The position numbers and the translations under genes were made by a program. This document shows positions 1 to 9,492 of a DNA stretch of 64,000 nt, in pieces. How positions within the stretch are numbered: the stretch's first letter is position 1; each line of letters begins with the position of its first letter. Under the pieces are notes generated by a model. The model was given only the letters and a program-made list of their open reading frames with translations. It was not told where the DNA came from and did not search any database. The DNA is from Microscillaceae bacterium (GTDB taxonomy: Bacteria > Bacteroidota > Bacteroidia > Cytophagales > Microscillaceae): contig JANWZA010000057.1 in the NCBI GenBank assembly GCA_025054775.1, positions 25,176 through 89,175 on the forward strand, written 5' to 3'.

Positions 1-468
1 AGTTCGGTAGGCGTACCAGTGTGGAGGCACTCTTGCCAAACGGAAAGTATTGTTAATTTTTCTTTTACCAAACCTACTGAAAGTTGCTGCTCCATAGCCG
101 AAGTAACTGATAATCAAGAAGAAATAAGTGATAGTTGTTGCACTTCCGAAACAAATGATAATGCGACCTGTGAAACTAATACAACCACAGAAAACGCCTC
201 AACTTCCCCCGAAACTGAAAGCGAACTTGACGAGCATTGTTGTAAAAATGAACTGAAAATTTATCAAGTTGATTTTCAGAATTTTACTTACAAAAAAATA
301 GGTTTTTTATCTGCTTACTGGGTGTATTTGCCCAAGCATCTTATTTTTGTTATTTCTTGGGTTTGCCCAACGGCTTCTTTTTTGGCTAAAACTTCTTTTC
401 TACAAACCAAATCTCCCCCGCAAATGCCCCAAAAGCGTACTGCTTTCTTACAAGTTTTTTTGATATAG
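1..468 (+). CDS. HYC_CC_PP-family-like protein, 5' end cut by window
   Basis: The frame is open from base 1, so the true start lies upstream and the GTG at 19 is only an internal codon. Visible features are an early V-G-V-P followed by H-S-C (in place of H-Y-C), several Cys pairs (S-C-C, H-C-C) spread through a Thr/Ser/Glu-rich middle, and a P-P near the C-terminus. This is the pattern of small Bacteroidota HYC_CC_PP proteins, which sit next to TonB receptors and are thought to be linked to metal handling. The gene ends 112 bases before the TonB receptor on the same strand, the usual family context. Metal binding is inferred from the cysteines and context. Confidence 0.6.
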   Translation, partial: SSVGVPVWRHSCQTESIVNFSFTKPTESCCSIAEVTDNQEEISDSCCTSETNDNATCETNTTTENASTSPETESELDEHCCKNELKIYQVDFQNFTYKKIGFLSAYWVYLPKHLIFVISWVCPTASFLAKTSFLQTKSPPQMPQKRTAFLQVFLI

Positions 469-580
469 CCTCTCTTACTTCCCATCTTATAGCTGGCTTA
501 GGCAAGTGCCTTTGCTGTGCATATTTTTTATTTCTCTCCTCTTAATTTTTATCTCAAATATCAAAAAAACTTATTGAAAT

Positions 581-2815
581 ATGCAAAAAATTCTTATTTT
601 CATATATTTTTGGGCAATTCATGTAGTTGCTTTTGCCCAAACCTTACAAGGCATTATTTTGGACAAAGAAAGCCAAAAGCCTCTTGTAGGAGCAAATATT
701 ATTTGGAAAAATACCCAAATTGGTACACAAACTAACGATGAAGGCAAATTTTATTTGGAATACAAACCTAATTTTTTGCCAATACTTGTAGTCAGTTATA
801 CAGGTTATCAAATTGATAGTTTACAAATAAAAGATTTTTCAAGTCCGCTCACCATTTATTTGAAAGCAAACCAAACTTTGCAAACGGTAGAAATTAAGGC
901 AAATCAAGCTCAAAACCGTGAAATTGCCAATACTGAAATCTTAACAAGCAAAGATTTGAAAAAAGCTGCTTGTTGCAACTTATCCGAAAGTTTTGAAACC
1001 CAAACTACCATAGACGTACAAACTGCCGATGCCGTTTCAGGTACGAAACAAGTAAAAATGCTCGGATTAGACGGTGTTTATGCTCAAATTATGATAGAAA
1101 ATATACCTACGGTTCGCGGGCTAATTGCCAAAACAGGTATGCACTATTTCCCTGGCACTTGGATACAAAGCATTGAAATTAACAAAGGGGCAGGCAGTGT
1201 TGCTAACGGCTACGAAAGTATGACAGGGCAAATCAATGTAGAAATGGTAAAGCCACAAAGCAAAGAAAAATTATTGTTTAATTTTTTTGCAGGTGACTGG
1301 GGCAGATTAGAGGCAAATTTGAATTTGAGCCAAAAAATAAGTGAAAAATGGCAAACGGCTACGCTTCTGCATGCAAGCACCTTGGCAGTAGCTAACGATA
1401 ACAACAAAGACGGATTTATGGATTTGCCTCAATACCAACAACTTAATCTTATAAATCGTTGGAAATACGAAAATGAAAAAATAGAAACTCAATTCGGTAT
1501 GCACGTTTTGGTGGATAACAAAACAGGCGGACAAGTAGAGTATAACCGTACTTTACCTCGCAGTTTGCAAATGCCTTACGGCTTTTTATCAGACGACAAG
1601 CATTTAGCTTTATTTGCCAAAACAGGGTTCTTCTTGGGTGAAAAGTCAAGTTTGGGTATCATTACCAACTATGCTCACCACCAAAAAAATGCCGCTTGGG
1701 GCTTGAATGATTACACAGGTACACAAAACTATGCCCTTATGAACTTGATTTATGAAACTGAAACTACTCGCAAAGACAAATTACGTTTAGGGGCAAACTT
1801 TATGGCTGACGATTACAAAGAAAGTTATATCCAAAACTTCCCTAATTTTCAATCATTTAATTTGCAAAGAAACGAAAAAAATACAGGACTTTTTGCAGAA
1901 TATACTTGGAATATTCACACCAAGTTTCAACTATTGACAGGTTTACGGTATGATTGGCACAACCTCATGGGCAATTTCCTTACACCACGTTTGCACGCCA
2001 AGTATGAAATTGGGCAAAATACATTCCTACGCCTTTCAGTAGGTAGAGGGCAACGTATAGCTAATGCGTTGGTGGAAAGTATGCCTTTTCTTATGAGTTC
2101 GCGCAGTTTGCAAATAGAAAATAATCTTTCACCTGAGAGGGCTTGGAACTACGGCATGAGCTTTTCGCACAAAGGCTCGTGGAACGAACAGCCGTACAAT
2201 TTTGAAGTAAGCTACTATCGCACAGACTTTGAAAATCAAATCATTACCGATTTGGATTATAGCCCACAAACTATTCGGATTTACAACCTACAAGGAAAAT
2301 CTTTTGCCAATAGTTTGCAAACCGAACTTAAATACGAACCTTGGAAAAATGTAGAAATTGCACTTTCCTATAAGTGGTATGATGTAAGAAATAGCTTTGT
2401 AAGCACACCACAAATCAATGAAAGTTCGCAAAGTCAGGTCTTGCTCGCCCCCTTAGTGGCACGCCACAGAGCGTTGTTTAATGTAGCTTATACTACACCT
2501 AACCAACGATGGAAAGCGGATTTTACCACACAATTTTGGGGTAGAAAACGCTTACCCAATACAAAAACCAATCCCTCAGAGCATCAATTAGCTGATTTTT
2601 CACCGAATTTCTTTTTATTGAATAGTCAAATTACGCATATTTGGAAACGGTGGGAATTTTACCTCGGAGCAGAAAATCTGCTAAATTTTATGCAGGATAT
2701 GCCTATTATTAAGGCACAAAATCCGTTTAGCCCACACTTTGACGCAGGGCTAATTTGGGGACCCGTCATGGGGCGTATGCTATATGCAGGGCTACGTTTT
2801 AGCGTAATGAGATAG
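581..2815 (+). CDS. TonB-dependent receptor, probable metal (copper-type) uptake
   Basis: Outer-membrane receptor of 744 residues. A signal peptide (1-20, ending V-A-F-A-Q) is followed by a carboxypeptidase-regulatory-like beta domain (about 22-105), a plug domain (about 115-230, with the segment K-A-A-C-C-N-L-S-E-S-F) and a beta-barrel to the C-terminus. The Cys pair in the plug and the segment S-G-T-K-Q-V-K-M-L-G-L are typical of the receptor subgroup found beside HYC_CC_PP proteins, which agrees with the gene just upstream. That subgroup is usually discussed with copper or other metal uptake; the substrate here is inferred. A perfect 13-bp stem-loop follows the stop. Confidence 0.85.
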   Translation: MQKILIFIYFWAIHVVAFAQTLQGIILDKESQKPLVGANIIWKNTQIGTQTNDEGKFYLEYKPNFLPILVVSYTGYQIDSLQIKDFSSPLTIYLKANQTLQTVEIKANQAQNREIANTEILTSKDLKKAACCNLSESFETQTTIDVQTADAVSGTKQVKMLGLDGVYAQIMIENIPTVRGLIAKTGMHYFPGTWIQSIEINKGAGSVANGYESMTGQINVEMVKPQSKEKLLFNFFAGDWGRLEANLNLSQKISEKWQTATLLHASTLAVANDNNKDGFMDLPQYQQLNLINRWKYENEKIETQFGMHVLVDNKTGGQVEYNRTLPRSLQMPYGFLSDDKHLALFAKTGFFLGEKSSLGIITNYAHHQKNAAWGLNDYTGTQNYALMNLIYETETTRKDKLRLGANFMADDYKESYIQNFPNFQSFNLQRNEKNTGLFAEYTWNIHTKFQLLTGLRYDWHNLMGNFLTPRLHAKYEIGQNTFLRLSVGRGQRIANALVESMPFLMSSRSLQIENNLSPERAWNYGMSFSHKGSWNEQPYNFEVSYYRTDFENQIITDLDYSPQTIRIYNLQGKSFANSLQTELKYEPWKNVEIALSYKWYDVRNSFVSTPQINESSQSQVLLAPLVARHRALFNVAYTTPNQRWKADFTTQFWGRKRLPNTKTNPSEHQLADFSPNFFLLNSQITHIWKRWEFYLGAENLLNFMQDMPIIKAQNPFSPHFDAGLIWGPVMGRMLYAGLRFSVMR

Positions 2816-2852
2816 TTGCTAACACTTTAATTAGCTAAAAAGATTACAAATA

Positions 2853-2883
2853 AAAAGTGGTAAGGCGAAACCTTACCACTTTT
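2853..2883. terminator. Bidirectional stem-loop terminator
   Basis: A perfect 13-bp inverted repeat (arms 2853-2865 and 2871-2883, loop CGAAA) lies between two convergent genes. The arms begin and end in A/T runs, so the structure can work as an intrinsic terminator on both strands. Confidence 0.85.
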
Positions 2884-2904
2884 ACTAAAAAATGAGTTTT
2901 TGGT

Positions 2905-3525
2905 TTAAGCATCTTTCCATTTGATGGTGCAACCTACGGCTTTGGTAGTACTTACAGGAACATTTTTGCCTTTCAAAAGAGCCTCTACGGCATTTTCTAG
3001 ATATTTTTCTTTCACTTTGGAAGGATCTTTGGCACTATCGTCAATAGCTCCGATATATGCTACCACAAAATCATCGCCTTTCTTTTGCAATAAAAATACG
3101 TGAGGTGTGCGTGTTGCTCCGAAAGCCTTAGCTACCTCTTGAGTTTCATCTATTAAGTAAGGGAAAGGGAAGCCTTTTTCTTTGGCTCTTTCTTGCATTT
3201 TTTCAAACGAGTCGCTAGGTTCTTTTTTCACATCATTAGGATTAATAGCTAATACAGGATAGCCCTTGGGAGCATATTTATTATGCAGAGCAATAATACG
3301 GTCTTCATACGCAATAGCATAAGGACAATGGTTGCAGGTAAAAATTACCATATACCCCTTAGCATTAGGGTTGCTTTTCAAAGAAATCATTTTACCGTCA
3401 ATATTTTTGAGGTTAAAGTCAGCTACTCTGTCCCCAATATTGTAGCCTTGAATATGGAAGGAAGCCGTAAGCATAGCTCCCAACCCTAGCAAAGTAAGTG
3501 CAAATAAAACTTTCGCTTTTCTCAT
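2905..3525 (-). CDS. Exported thioredoxin-fold protein (AhpC/TSA-redoxin type)
   Basis: A 206-residue protein with an N-terminal hydrophobic signal and a redoxin fold. The active site is C-N-H-C-P-Y, a CxxC with following Pro, and the cis-Pro region reads G-A-T-R-T-P-H-V-F. It resembles Bacteroidota thioredoxin-family proteins annotated as AhpC/TSA family. It probably acts as a periplasmic thiol-disulfide reductant or peroxidase; the substrate is unknown. The start chosen is the ATG at 3525, which gives a clean signal sequence; an upstream in-frame ATG would add 11 residues ahead of it. The gene is convergent with the TonB receptor gene. Confidence 0.8.
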   Translation of the reverse strand: MRKAKVLFALTLLGLGAMLTASFHIQGYNIGDRVADFNLKNIDGKMISLKSNPNAKGYMVIFTCNHCPYAIAYEDRIIALHNKYAPKGYPVLAINPNDVKKEPSDSFEKMQERAKEKGFPFPYLIDETQEVAKAFGATRTPHVFLLQKKGDDFVVAYIGAIDDSAKDPSKVKEKYLENAVEALLKGKNVPVSTTKAVGCTIKWKDA

Positions 3526-3628
3526 GATTATAAATGGTTTTTGATAAAGATAATACAATGTTGATTTATCAAATTATTTGATAATGAATCACCAAATAAG
3601 TAGATTCTTAGTTTACAAAATTACACTT

Positions 3629-5083
3629 TTATGAGGAACTTTGTTGTTTGCTTTGATAAAATTTTTTTACATAGATACGAGGCTTTACTGAAGCCCCTAA
3701 AAGTTCATATTCTCGTGCTAAAAGTGGAACTGCCTCTAATATTTGAGGCATGATTTGCTTTTGGTCAATAATTACATCGGGTAAATCTGTACGAAAATTC
3801 TCGTAAACGGCAACGACGGTTTGATAATGGTCTAAATTTTCAAAATGTTCACGCGATAGGTTATAGTCTAAATAGGGAGTAGCTAAACTTGCTTTTTGGT
3901 AATAAGACAGGTCATCTCCTATAACAAGCACACGCTTATTTTGGGTAATAGCGGGATTAGTAAGTGATTTTACTAATAATTGATTAGCTTGAATAATAGG
4001 AGTATGCTGAAAATCTTGGCGCAGAGAATACAAAAAATCATAATGCAAAAAGAACGTACTACCTGCCCACATCAAGAAACCTAATTCTGTAAGGAGTTTA
4101 CTTTTCGTATCCAAAAAATAATGACTAAGGAGAAATACCAAAGCAGGTATAGTAATCATAAAGCTACTCGGGCTTATATTATTTGCTAATAGTGGCACAG
4201 CTAAACTAACAAAAAGCCACAGAAACATAACATTACTACACCTATTTTGGTAATTATTGTAACGATTAAATTTATTAGGCGTGAACAACAAAAAGACACA
4301 AATAAATACACTCAATAGGTATAAAAGAAATACTTGCCACCACGAGACTAACCAACTAAACTCAAACATAAAAAGCGATTTGAAAAAACTATGATAAAGG
4401 TGATACTCAATGCCATTGACATAAAAAACGAGAAAAACGATAAAAAGTGTAAACAGCAACGAAAAAAACATAATTAGGTAATCGCGTAGAGGGGTAGAGG
4501 TTGCTATCAAAAACGCTAAAATGGGAACCGCCACAAGTAAGATAACAGGCAGGTAAAACAAAGAGGCTATGCCTAAATAAACTCCAATCTCAAAGACAGT
4601 GCTATTTTTTCTCTTTTCATTAAGTTGCAAAAAAATATATTTAATTGCCAAAAGCAAAAAAGTATTAGCTAACAGCGGTGCCGAAAGGCTGTAAAAGTCA
4701 ATAAAAAGGTTCATCAATAAAATATAAAGCAAAGCAGGTATTAAAGTATTTTCTTGTAAAATTCGCCGATTAACTAATAGTTGATTAAAGGTGAGAGCTT
4801 GCCAAAGTACCAAAAGCGAAGCTATGATTTGATAGGCAGAGATGTTGTCTTCAAAAAATTGATACAAAAACCAATATACGACTGCTAAAGCAGGGCTAAT
4901 ACTAGCCCAAACTTCTTTGTACAAGATAGCACCTTCGTTTAATTTCTTGGCTACAATAATAGCACTAAGCTCGGCTTGAAGGGTAGGCATAAAATACCAG
5001 TGCACAGGAAGCCGTATTAAAAGAAATAATAAAAGTAAAAAAATATACTTGTAAGATGTACTAATGCGAAAGAAACTAACCAT
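3629..5083 (-). CDS. Polytopic inner-membrane protein (unrecognised)
   Basis: A 484-residue protein with roughly ten or more hydrophobic helices over residues 15-340 and a soluble C-terminal part rich in charged residues. The start M-V-S-F-F-R at 5083 was preferred over an in-frame ATG at 5188, because the extra 35 residues lie over the probable promoter area. The layout (many TM helices, then a small soluble domain with a V-L-V-I-G-D-D strand) is reminiscent of DUF6427-type or glycosyltransferase-like membrane proteins of Bacteroidota, but I see no catalytic motif. The gene is divergent from yidD. Confidence 0.6.
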   Translation of the reverse strand: MVSFFRISTSYKYIFLLLLFLLIRLPVHWYFMPTLQAELSAIIVAKKLNEGAILYKEVWASISPALAVVYWFLYQFFEDNISAYQIIASLLVLWQALTFNQLLVNRRILQENTLIPALLYILLMNLFIDFYSLSAPLLANTFLLLAIKYIFLQLNEKRKNSTVFEIGVYLGIASLFYLPVILLVAVPILAFLIATSTPLRDYLIMFFSLLFTLFIVFLVFYVNGIEYHLYHSFFKSLFMFEFSWLVSWWQVFLLYLLSVFICVFLLFTPNKFNRYNNYQNRCSNVMFLWLFVSLAVPLLANNISPSSFMITIPALVFLLSHYFLDTKSKLLTELGFLMWAGSTFFLHYDFLYSLRQDFQHTPIIQANQLLVKSLTNPAITQNKRVLVIGDDLSYYQKASLATPYLDYNLSREHFENLDHYQTVVAVYENFRTDLPDVIIDQKQIMPQILEAVPLLAREYELLGASVKPRIYVKKFYQSKQQSSS

Positions 5084-5246
5084 TACTGAAAAGGCATTTT
5101 TGAAGCACAAAATTACGTGATATTTACCATCAAAAATAAACTTTTTACAAAAAAGTAAAAGTATTGAAAAGATAAGAAAAATAAGCAAAGTAACTTCCAG
5201 ATTTTTTGTAGCTTTACAAAAAATTATAGCAATCTAAAAAGGTTAC

Positions 5247-5471
5247 ATGCTTACTCGTTGGCTTAAAGAATGCTTTATTCTCTCTATTCGTTTCTATCAG
5301 TATGCTATTTCACCACTTTTGCCTCCTTCATGCCGTTACACGCCTACCTGTTCACATTACGCAGTAGAAGCAATCCAAAAGCATGGGGTGAGCAAAGGGC
5401 TTTATTTAGCTATTAAACGCATTTTGCGTTGCCATCCTTGGGGAGGGAGCGGATACGACCCCGTACCTTAA
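5247..5471 (+). CDS. yidD: Membrane protein insertion efficiency factor YidD
   Basis: A 74-residue protein with the family hallmarks: an amphipathic N-terminal helix (F-Y-Q-Y-A-I-S-P), the cysteine motif [10 protein letters not shown], and the C-terminal segment [12 protein letters not shown]. YidD sits at the inner membrane and assists YidC-dependent insertion. It is classically next to rnpA and yidC, but neither is in this window, so the gene is displaced from that cluster, as is common in Bacteroidota. Length and motifs are full. Confidence 0.95.
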   Translation: MLTRWLKECFILSIRFYQYAISPLLPPSCRYTPTCSHYAVEAIQKHGVSKGLYLAIKRILRCHPWGGSGYDPVP

Positions 5472-5555
5472 ATATTTATGGTAAAAATAAAAGATAAAAC
5501 ATTGAAAATCAAAACTTTAATATAAATTATAAAAAAATGTAATTGTAATTTTTTA

Positions 5556-5584
5556 TTGCAAAAAGTCTCAATTTATTACCTTTG
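5556..5584 (+). promoter_or_regulatory. Bacteroidota-type promoter of the DUF4197 gene
   Basis: TTG at 5556-5558 and TACCTTTG at 5577-5584 with an 18-base spacer match the -33/-7 arrangement (TTTG, TAnnTTTG) of the Bacteroidota primary sigma factor. The DUF4197 ATG is 34 bases downstream. Confidence 0.6.
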
Positions 5585-5618
5585 CACCGATTGTCAATTT
5601 TAATTCATTTTCAATTTT

Positions 5619-6368
5619 ATGCAAAAAATCATTCGTTTGTTAGTAGTAGGGCTAATACTTTCGCTTAATGCCTGCGAAGTAGCTCAACAAATTGCAAGTA
5701 CAGGGCTACTTTCTCAACCTACCGAAGCTGAAAATGCCATGGGCTTAAAGGAAGCCTTGAACGTAGGGATTCGCAAAGGTGTAGAAAGTTTGACTAAAAC
5801 TGATGGCTACTTTGGCAATCCTCTGCTAAAAATTTTACTTCCTCCTGAGGCACAAAAAGTAGAACGGATTATTACCCAATATATTCCCGATGGACAAGCA
5901 CTGATTGATGCTGCTGTGTTAAAAATGAACCGTGCTGCTGAAGAAGCTGCCAAAGAAGCTCTACCTATTTTTGCCAATGCTATTGCAAATATGACTATTC
6001 GCGATGCTACTGGGATTCTTTTTGGAGCAGATAGTGCAGCTACTACTTTTTTGAAACAAAACACGTATAACCAGTTAGTAGCTGCATACTCACCCAAAAT
6101 CAATAATTCACTTAGTTCGGTAGGGGCTACGCAAGCATGGGAAGCATTAGTGAAACCTTACAATAAATTTGCTACCTCTCCTGCTGCACTTTTAGTAAAA
6201 GATGCCCGCCCTATCAATCCTGATTTGGGAGCATATGTTACGCAACGTGCTTTAGATGGTCTCTTCCTAAAGGTACGCGAAGAGGAACAGAATATCCGCA
6301 AAAACCCATTAGCACGGGTAAGTGATATTTTGAAACGTGTATTTGGGCAACTAGATAATCGTAAGTAG
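5619..6368 (+). CDS. DUF4197 lipoprotein
   Basis: A 249-residue protein with a lipoprotein signal (Cys at residue 19, context L-S-L-N-A-C-E). The body matches DUF4197: alternating helices with G-L-K-E-A-L-N-V-G-I, the segment Y-F-G-N-P-L-L-K-I-L-L-P, and a C-terminal R-A-L-D-G-L-F near 213-219. The family is widespread, of unknown function, and predicted to be periplasmic and all-helical. The gene has its own promoter and is transcribed towards the convergent DUF1207-like gene. Confidence 0.8.
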   Translation: MQKIIRLLVVGLILSLNACEVAQQIASTGLLSQPTEAENAMGLKEALNVGIRKGVESLTKTDGYFGNPLLKILLPPEAQKVERIITQYIPDGQALIDAAVLKMNRAAEEAAKEALPIFANAIANMTIRDATGILFGADSAATTFLKQNTYNQLVAAYSPKINNSLSSVGATQAWEALVKPYNKFATSPAALLVKDARPINPDLGAYVTQRALDGLFLKVREEEQNIRKNPLARVSDILKRVFGQLDNRK

Positions 6369-6405
6369 GGTGTAAGTCAAATTAAACAGGGTTGTTCCTG
6401 TAACT

Positions 6406-6438
6406 GATTAACTTATTAACTTATTAACTTAATTAACC
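6406..6438. repeat. Short tandem TTATTAAC repeat
   Basis: Three to four near-copies of the 8-mer TTATTAAC lie directly after the DUF4197 gene, between convergent genes. It is probably a slippage-prone AT repeat; no stem-loop of note is formed. Confidence 0.5.
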
Positions 6439-6496
6439 TAATTTTCAATTGTTTGATTTTGCTTGAATGTAAAGCCAATTTGTTTTTTTACTACCA

Positions 6497-7378
6497 CTAC
6501 CAGACTTGCCAATACATACCTGCTCCTACCCAAATGGTGCGGTTTCGCTCAAAAAGGCTATATGGCAGATGCCCCTGATACATTTCTAATAAGAGATAAG
6601 CGAACTGCCCACGGGGTTGCTTGAGGGCAAGCCCTACCCCAAATTTGGTATTAGGATAAAAATCAGTTTCCTGCATACTCTTTAAGTCAAGTCCTATGAA
6701 CCAGTACCAGGCACTAAGTTGGTTTTGGCTCAAAGGGGTATGGTAATATGTACCTACTTGAAAACTTAATCGCTTGCGGCGGCTGTAGGGTGTGATTACT
6801 AGCCCTGCACCATAGTAATACCTAATTGATTGTTCTTGATAGCTGTGTGTAAAATCTAATTGCTCAAAATTCATAGGATTAGGTAAATACCAGGTAACTT
6901 GGCGGGTGAACAAAAAATCATCTCCTAAGTGCGAAGAGTTATGAAAAATCCGCAAGCGGTATTGATTTTTACCTTTGCTAATTATGTAAGGAACAGAAGC
7001 GCGATAATCTGTATTGATAAGATTACCTAATACTCGGCGTTTATTTTCTACCTCAAATTGCATAAAGGCTGCTGCTTCAAAACGGAGTTCTTGGGTAGTA
7101 TTTTTTGCTTTCCAACGTATAATGCCCTTACTAAAACCTATTGAGGCATTAATGTATAAGCCATCAAAAAATTGATTGTTTTGTGAACTTATTGCTAATA
7201 AGCCATGGGTTTGGCATTCAGTAGGATCAAGAACCAAAGGCAAAAATAACTGCCCTTGTGGAAAGAACTCTCTTTTTTTAGATGCTAATGTGTCGCTTTG
7301 AGCAAAAGTTTTTGGCCAAGAAAAGAGAAGAAAAAGAGAAAAAGAAGCAAAAACCTTAAAGTAGTACAAGTAAATCAT
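6497..7378 (-). CDS. DUF1207-like outer-membrane protein
   Basis: A 293-residue protein with a signal peptide (1-27, ending K-T-F-A-Q) and a beta-rich body of alternating aromatic strands consistent with a small barrel. The segment R-L-R-I-F-H-N-S-S-H-L-G-D-D-F is the recognisable DUF1207 signature (F-H-x-S-S-H-L-G-D-E). The function of the family is unknown. The C-terminus ends in an aromatic strand (G-M-Y-W-Q-V-W), typical of outer-membrane barrels. Confidence 0.7.
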   Translation of the reverse strand: MIYLYYFKVFASFSLFLLFSWPKTFAQSDTLASKKREFFPQGQLFLPLVLDPTECQTHGLLAISSQNNQFFDGLYINASIGFSKGIIRWKAKNTTQELRFEAAAFMQFEVENKRRVLGNLINTDYRASVPYIISKGKNQYRLRIFHNSSHLGDDFLFTRQVTWYLPNPMNFEQLDFTHSYQEQSIRYYYGAGLVITPYSRRKRLSFQVGTYYHTPLSQNQLSAWYWFIGLDLKSMQETDFYPNTKFGVGLALKQPRGQFAYLLLEMYQGHLPYSLFERNRTIWVGAGMYWQVW

Positions 7379-7653
7379 TTATTTAATAAACGTAAATTTT
7401 ATCAATTTTATGTTTTCAATTTTTAGAATATCCATTTTTGCCCTATATTAGTGGCTTGAGTCCTTAACAGAAGGGGTGGTCTATGGTTTTTGGTAAAGTT
7501 TCACAAAAATGATTACTTTTGTTAGTTTTTTAGTAGGTTGTCATTCGCTGCAAAATAGTTTTACTTTTACCTTATCTTTTAATAAATTGTGAGGTCAAGT
7601 TATACGAAAAAGGTTCAAGTTTTATCTTTCATCATTTATTTGTTATTTATTGG

Positions 7654-8280
7654 TTAATAGGCAATTCCAACGCGTTTTTGTATAAATTCGTTACGGTGAA
7701 GTTCTTTAAGGATAAAGCTTGCAACGTCATCTACTGAGATGTGCGTCCCGCCTTTGGGAAGGTAGTCGGCTTGGATACGGTATTTATTGGTATGCTCGTC
7801 ATTAGGCATGATAGGTGGGCAAACCATAGTCCATTTTAGCCCTGAATTGAGAAGAGTTTGATAACTTTCGTAATGTTGTTGCGAAATTTCTTGTAAGAAA
7901 GTAGGGAAGTTAGGACTATCTCTACGTAGTGAGGTTTCTGTTTCTTGTAAGATACCTGCCCCTCCTATGGCAATAATTCGCTCAATAGCAAGCACTTGCA
8001 TAGCTTTGACAATGTTTTGCATGCCTTCCGAAAGGATGGTAAGCGGTTTGCCTGTACTACGCGCTCCTAATACTGAAATGACGGCTTCTTGTCCTATTAA
8101 GGCCTCTTTTACTTGTTCGTACATTAACACATCTCCCTGAATGAGTTTTAATTGTGGGTGCTTGAAGTGAAGCATTGCTGCATTTCTTGAAAACCCTGTA
8201 ACAAAGTGTCCCTCTGCTAAAGCGAGTTTGGTTACAATTTGCCCGAGTCTGCCTGTAACTCCTAAAACCGCTATTTTCAT
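7654..8280 (-). CDS. NAD(P)H-binding oxidoreductase (atypical SDR)
   Basis: A 208-residue single-domain Rossmann protein. The N-terminus V-L-G-V-T-G-R-L-G-Q is the GxxGxxG dinucleotide motif, followed by a basic residue after strand 2 (G-F-S-R-N). The segment G-A-R-S-T-G-K-P and the later W-T-M-V-C-P-P-I-M are typical of the NAD(P)-binding/NmrA-like group related to biliverdin reductase B. It is probably a cytoplasmic reductase; the substrate cannot be read from the sequence. It stands alone, about 90 bases downstream of the crotonase gene on the same strand. Confidence 0.8.
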   Translation of the reverse strand: MKIAVLGVTGRLGQIVTKLALAEGHFVTGFSRNAAMLHFKHPQLKLIQGDVLMYEQVKEALIGQEAVISVLGARSTGKPLTILSEGMQNIVKAMQVLAIERIIAIGGAGILQETETSLRRDSPNFPTFLQEISQQHYESYQTLLNSGLKWTMVCPPIMPNDEHTNKYRIQADYLPKGGTHISVDDVASFILKELHRNEFIQKRVGIAY

Positions 8281-8368
8281 AGTTACTCTACGTAAAATAC
8301 TATCTAAAAATATTTACTTGGCTTTGCAAATTACCACTCTTTTTCCTGAAAATTCAAAAATTTGTAGG

Positions 8369-9190
8369 TTAATTCTCAAACTGAGGAGCTCGTTTTTGCA
8401 TTACAGCCATTACGGATTCCTGTAAGTCTTGCGAAAGCAATACAGCGGCATTCCAAGTAGCCACATAATTGAGTCCCTCTTCTATGGTGTGGTTTCGTGA
8501 ATAATTTAATATGTGCTTAATTCCACGTATAGTTATTGGAGATTTTTGGGCAATCATTTGGGCGAATTGTATAACTTGGGTAAGCATCGTTTCTTTATTT
8601 ACAAATACTTGATTTACCAAGCCTATGCTTTTAGCTTCGTGGGCTGAAACAGTACGTGCCGTAAATGCTAACTCTCGGAGCAGTCCCTCGCTCACAACTC
8701 CTCTGAGTCGTTGAAAAGTGCCAACATCAGCTACGATTGCTAAATCTGTCTCTTTTATACAAAAAAAAGCCTCTTCGGTAGCATAGCGCATATCACAAGC
8801 GGCAATAAAATCTACTCCTGCTCCTACACAGGCCCCGTGAATAGCCGCGAGTACAGGCTTTCGGCACTGTTCTATGGCAGAGAAGCTATTTTGTAAGCCA
8901 CGTATCCAGTAATAAAGATGTTCACGTTTGCGTGCTTCGCAATTTATTTTAGCTAACTCTTGTTGCATTTGAGCAAGCATTATTAAATCAATGCCTGCGG
9001 AGAAATTTTTACCTTCAGCACTCACCACTACAACACGTACTTGGGGTTGAGTATCTAATTCTTGAAAAACTTGCTTAATTTCAGTCCAAAAGATCTGCCC
9101 CATGGCGTTAGATTTTTGGGGATTATTGAATTTTACGTGAGCCACGTGCTCTTGGAGTTCTACTAGAAGAGTTTGATAGGTAGTATTCAT
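8369..9190 (-). CDS. Crotonase family, dienoyl-CoA isomerase-like
   Basis: A 273-residue enoyl-CoA hydratase/isomerase superfamily protein. The oxyanion-hole segments are G-K-N-F-S-A-G-I-D and H-G-A-C-V-G-A-G-V-D. The region K-E-T-D-L-A-I-V-A-D-V-G-T-F-Q-R-L carries the acidic pair (Glu, then Asp of A-D-V-G-T) typical of delta3,5-delta2,4-dienoyl-CoA isomerase (ECH1), rather than the two Glu of hydratases. It probably handles odd-position double bonds during fatty-acid beta-oxidation in the cytoplasm. It is the last gene of a run with the small membrane protein, lptC and a TPR gene, though the functional link to them is unclear. Confidence 0.85.
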   Translation of the reverse strand: MNTTYQTLLVELQEHVAHVKFNNPQKSNAMGQIFWTEIKQVFQELDTQPQVRVVVVSAEGKNFSAGIDLIMLAQMQQELAKINCEARKREHLYYWIRGLQNSFSAIEQCRKPVLAAIHGACVGAGVDFIAACDMRYATEEAFFCIKETDLAIVADVGTFQRLRGVVSEGLLRELAFTARTVSAHEAKSIGLVNQVFVNKETMLTQVIQFAQMIAQKSPITIRGIKHILNYSRNHTIEEGLNYVATWNAAVLLSQDLQESVMAVMQKRAPQFEN

Positions 9191-9195
9191 AAGGC

Positions 9196-9486
9196 TTATT
9201 TTTTAGGTTTTTTAGGTCTTACTCTAATACTTTGTGTGGTTTGTTTAGCAATAGTTGAGCTATTTTTTGGGGCTTTGAGCTTTGGGTTAGGTTGTTTTTC
9301 AGGTTGATTATTAGGTTGGTTCATTACCTTTCGGATTTGAAAGAGCAATAAACACAAGAGCGAAAGCATAAAAATCCAGTAACTTTGGCTAAAACTATTT
9401 TTGGTAGTGCGTACAAAAGTCTCGTTTAGCCCAATGATAAAAAACCCGATGGAAGCCGAAAGAAGCAGTGAGTCTAGTAGTTTCAT
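9196..9486 (-). CDS. Small membrane protein with basic Pro/Lys tail
   Basis: A 96-residue protein with two hydrophobic helices (about 5-23 and 35-51) followed by a polar tail rich in Pro, Asn, Gln, Lys and Thr that ends in R-V-R-P-K-K-P-K-K. I do not recognise the family. The gene lies 5 bases from the crotonase gene and 6 bases from lptC, so it is almost surely co-transcribed with both. The position beside lptC suggests an envelope role, but this is only context. Confidence 0.6.
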   Translation of the reverse strand: MKLLDSLLLSASIGFFIIGLNETFVRTTKNSFSQSYWIFMLSLLCLLLFQIRKVMNQPNNQPEKQPNPKLKAPKNSSTIAKQTTQSIRVRPKKPKK

Positions 9487-9492
9487 AGGTAG

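Noticed and set aside
6406..6438. Possible CRISPR or iteron array
   Set aside because: Only three to four copies of an 8-base AT word with no spacers; simple tandem repeat.
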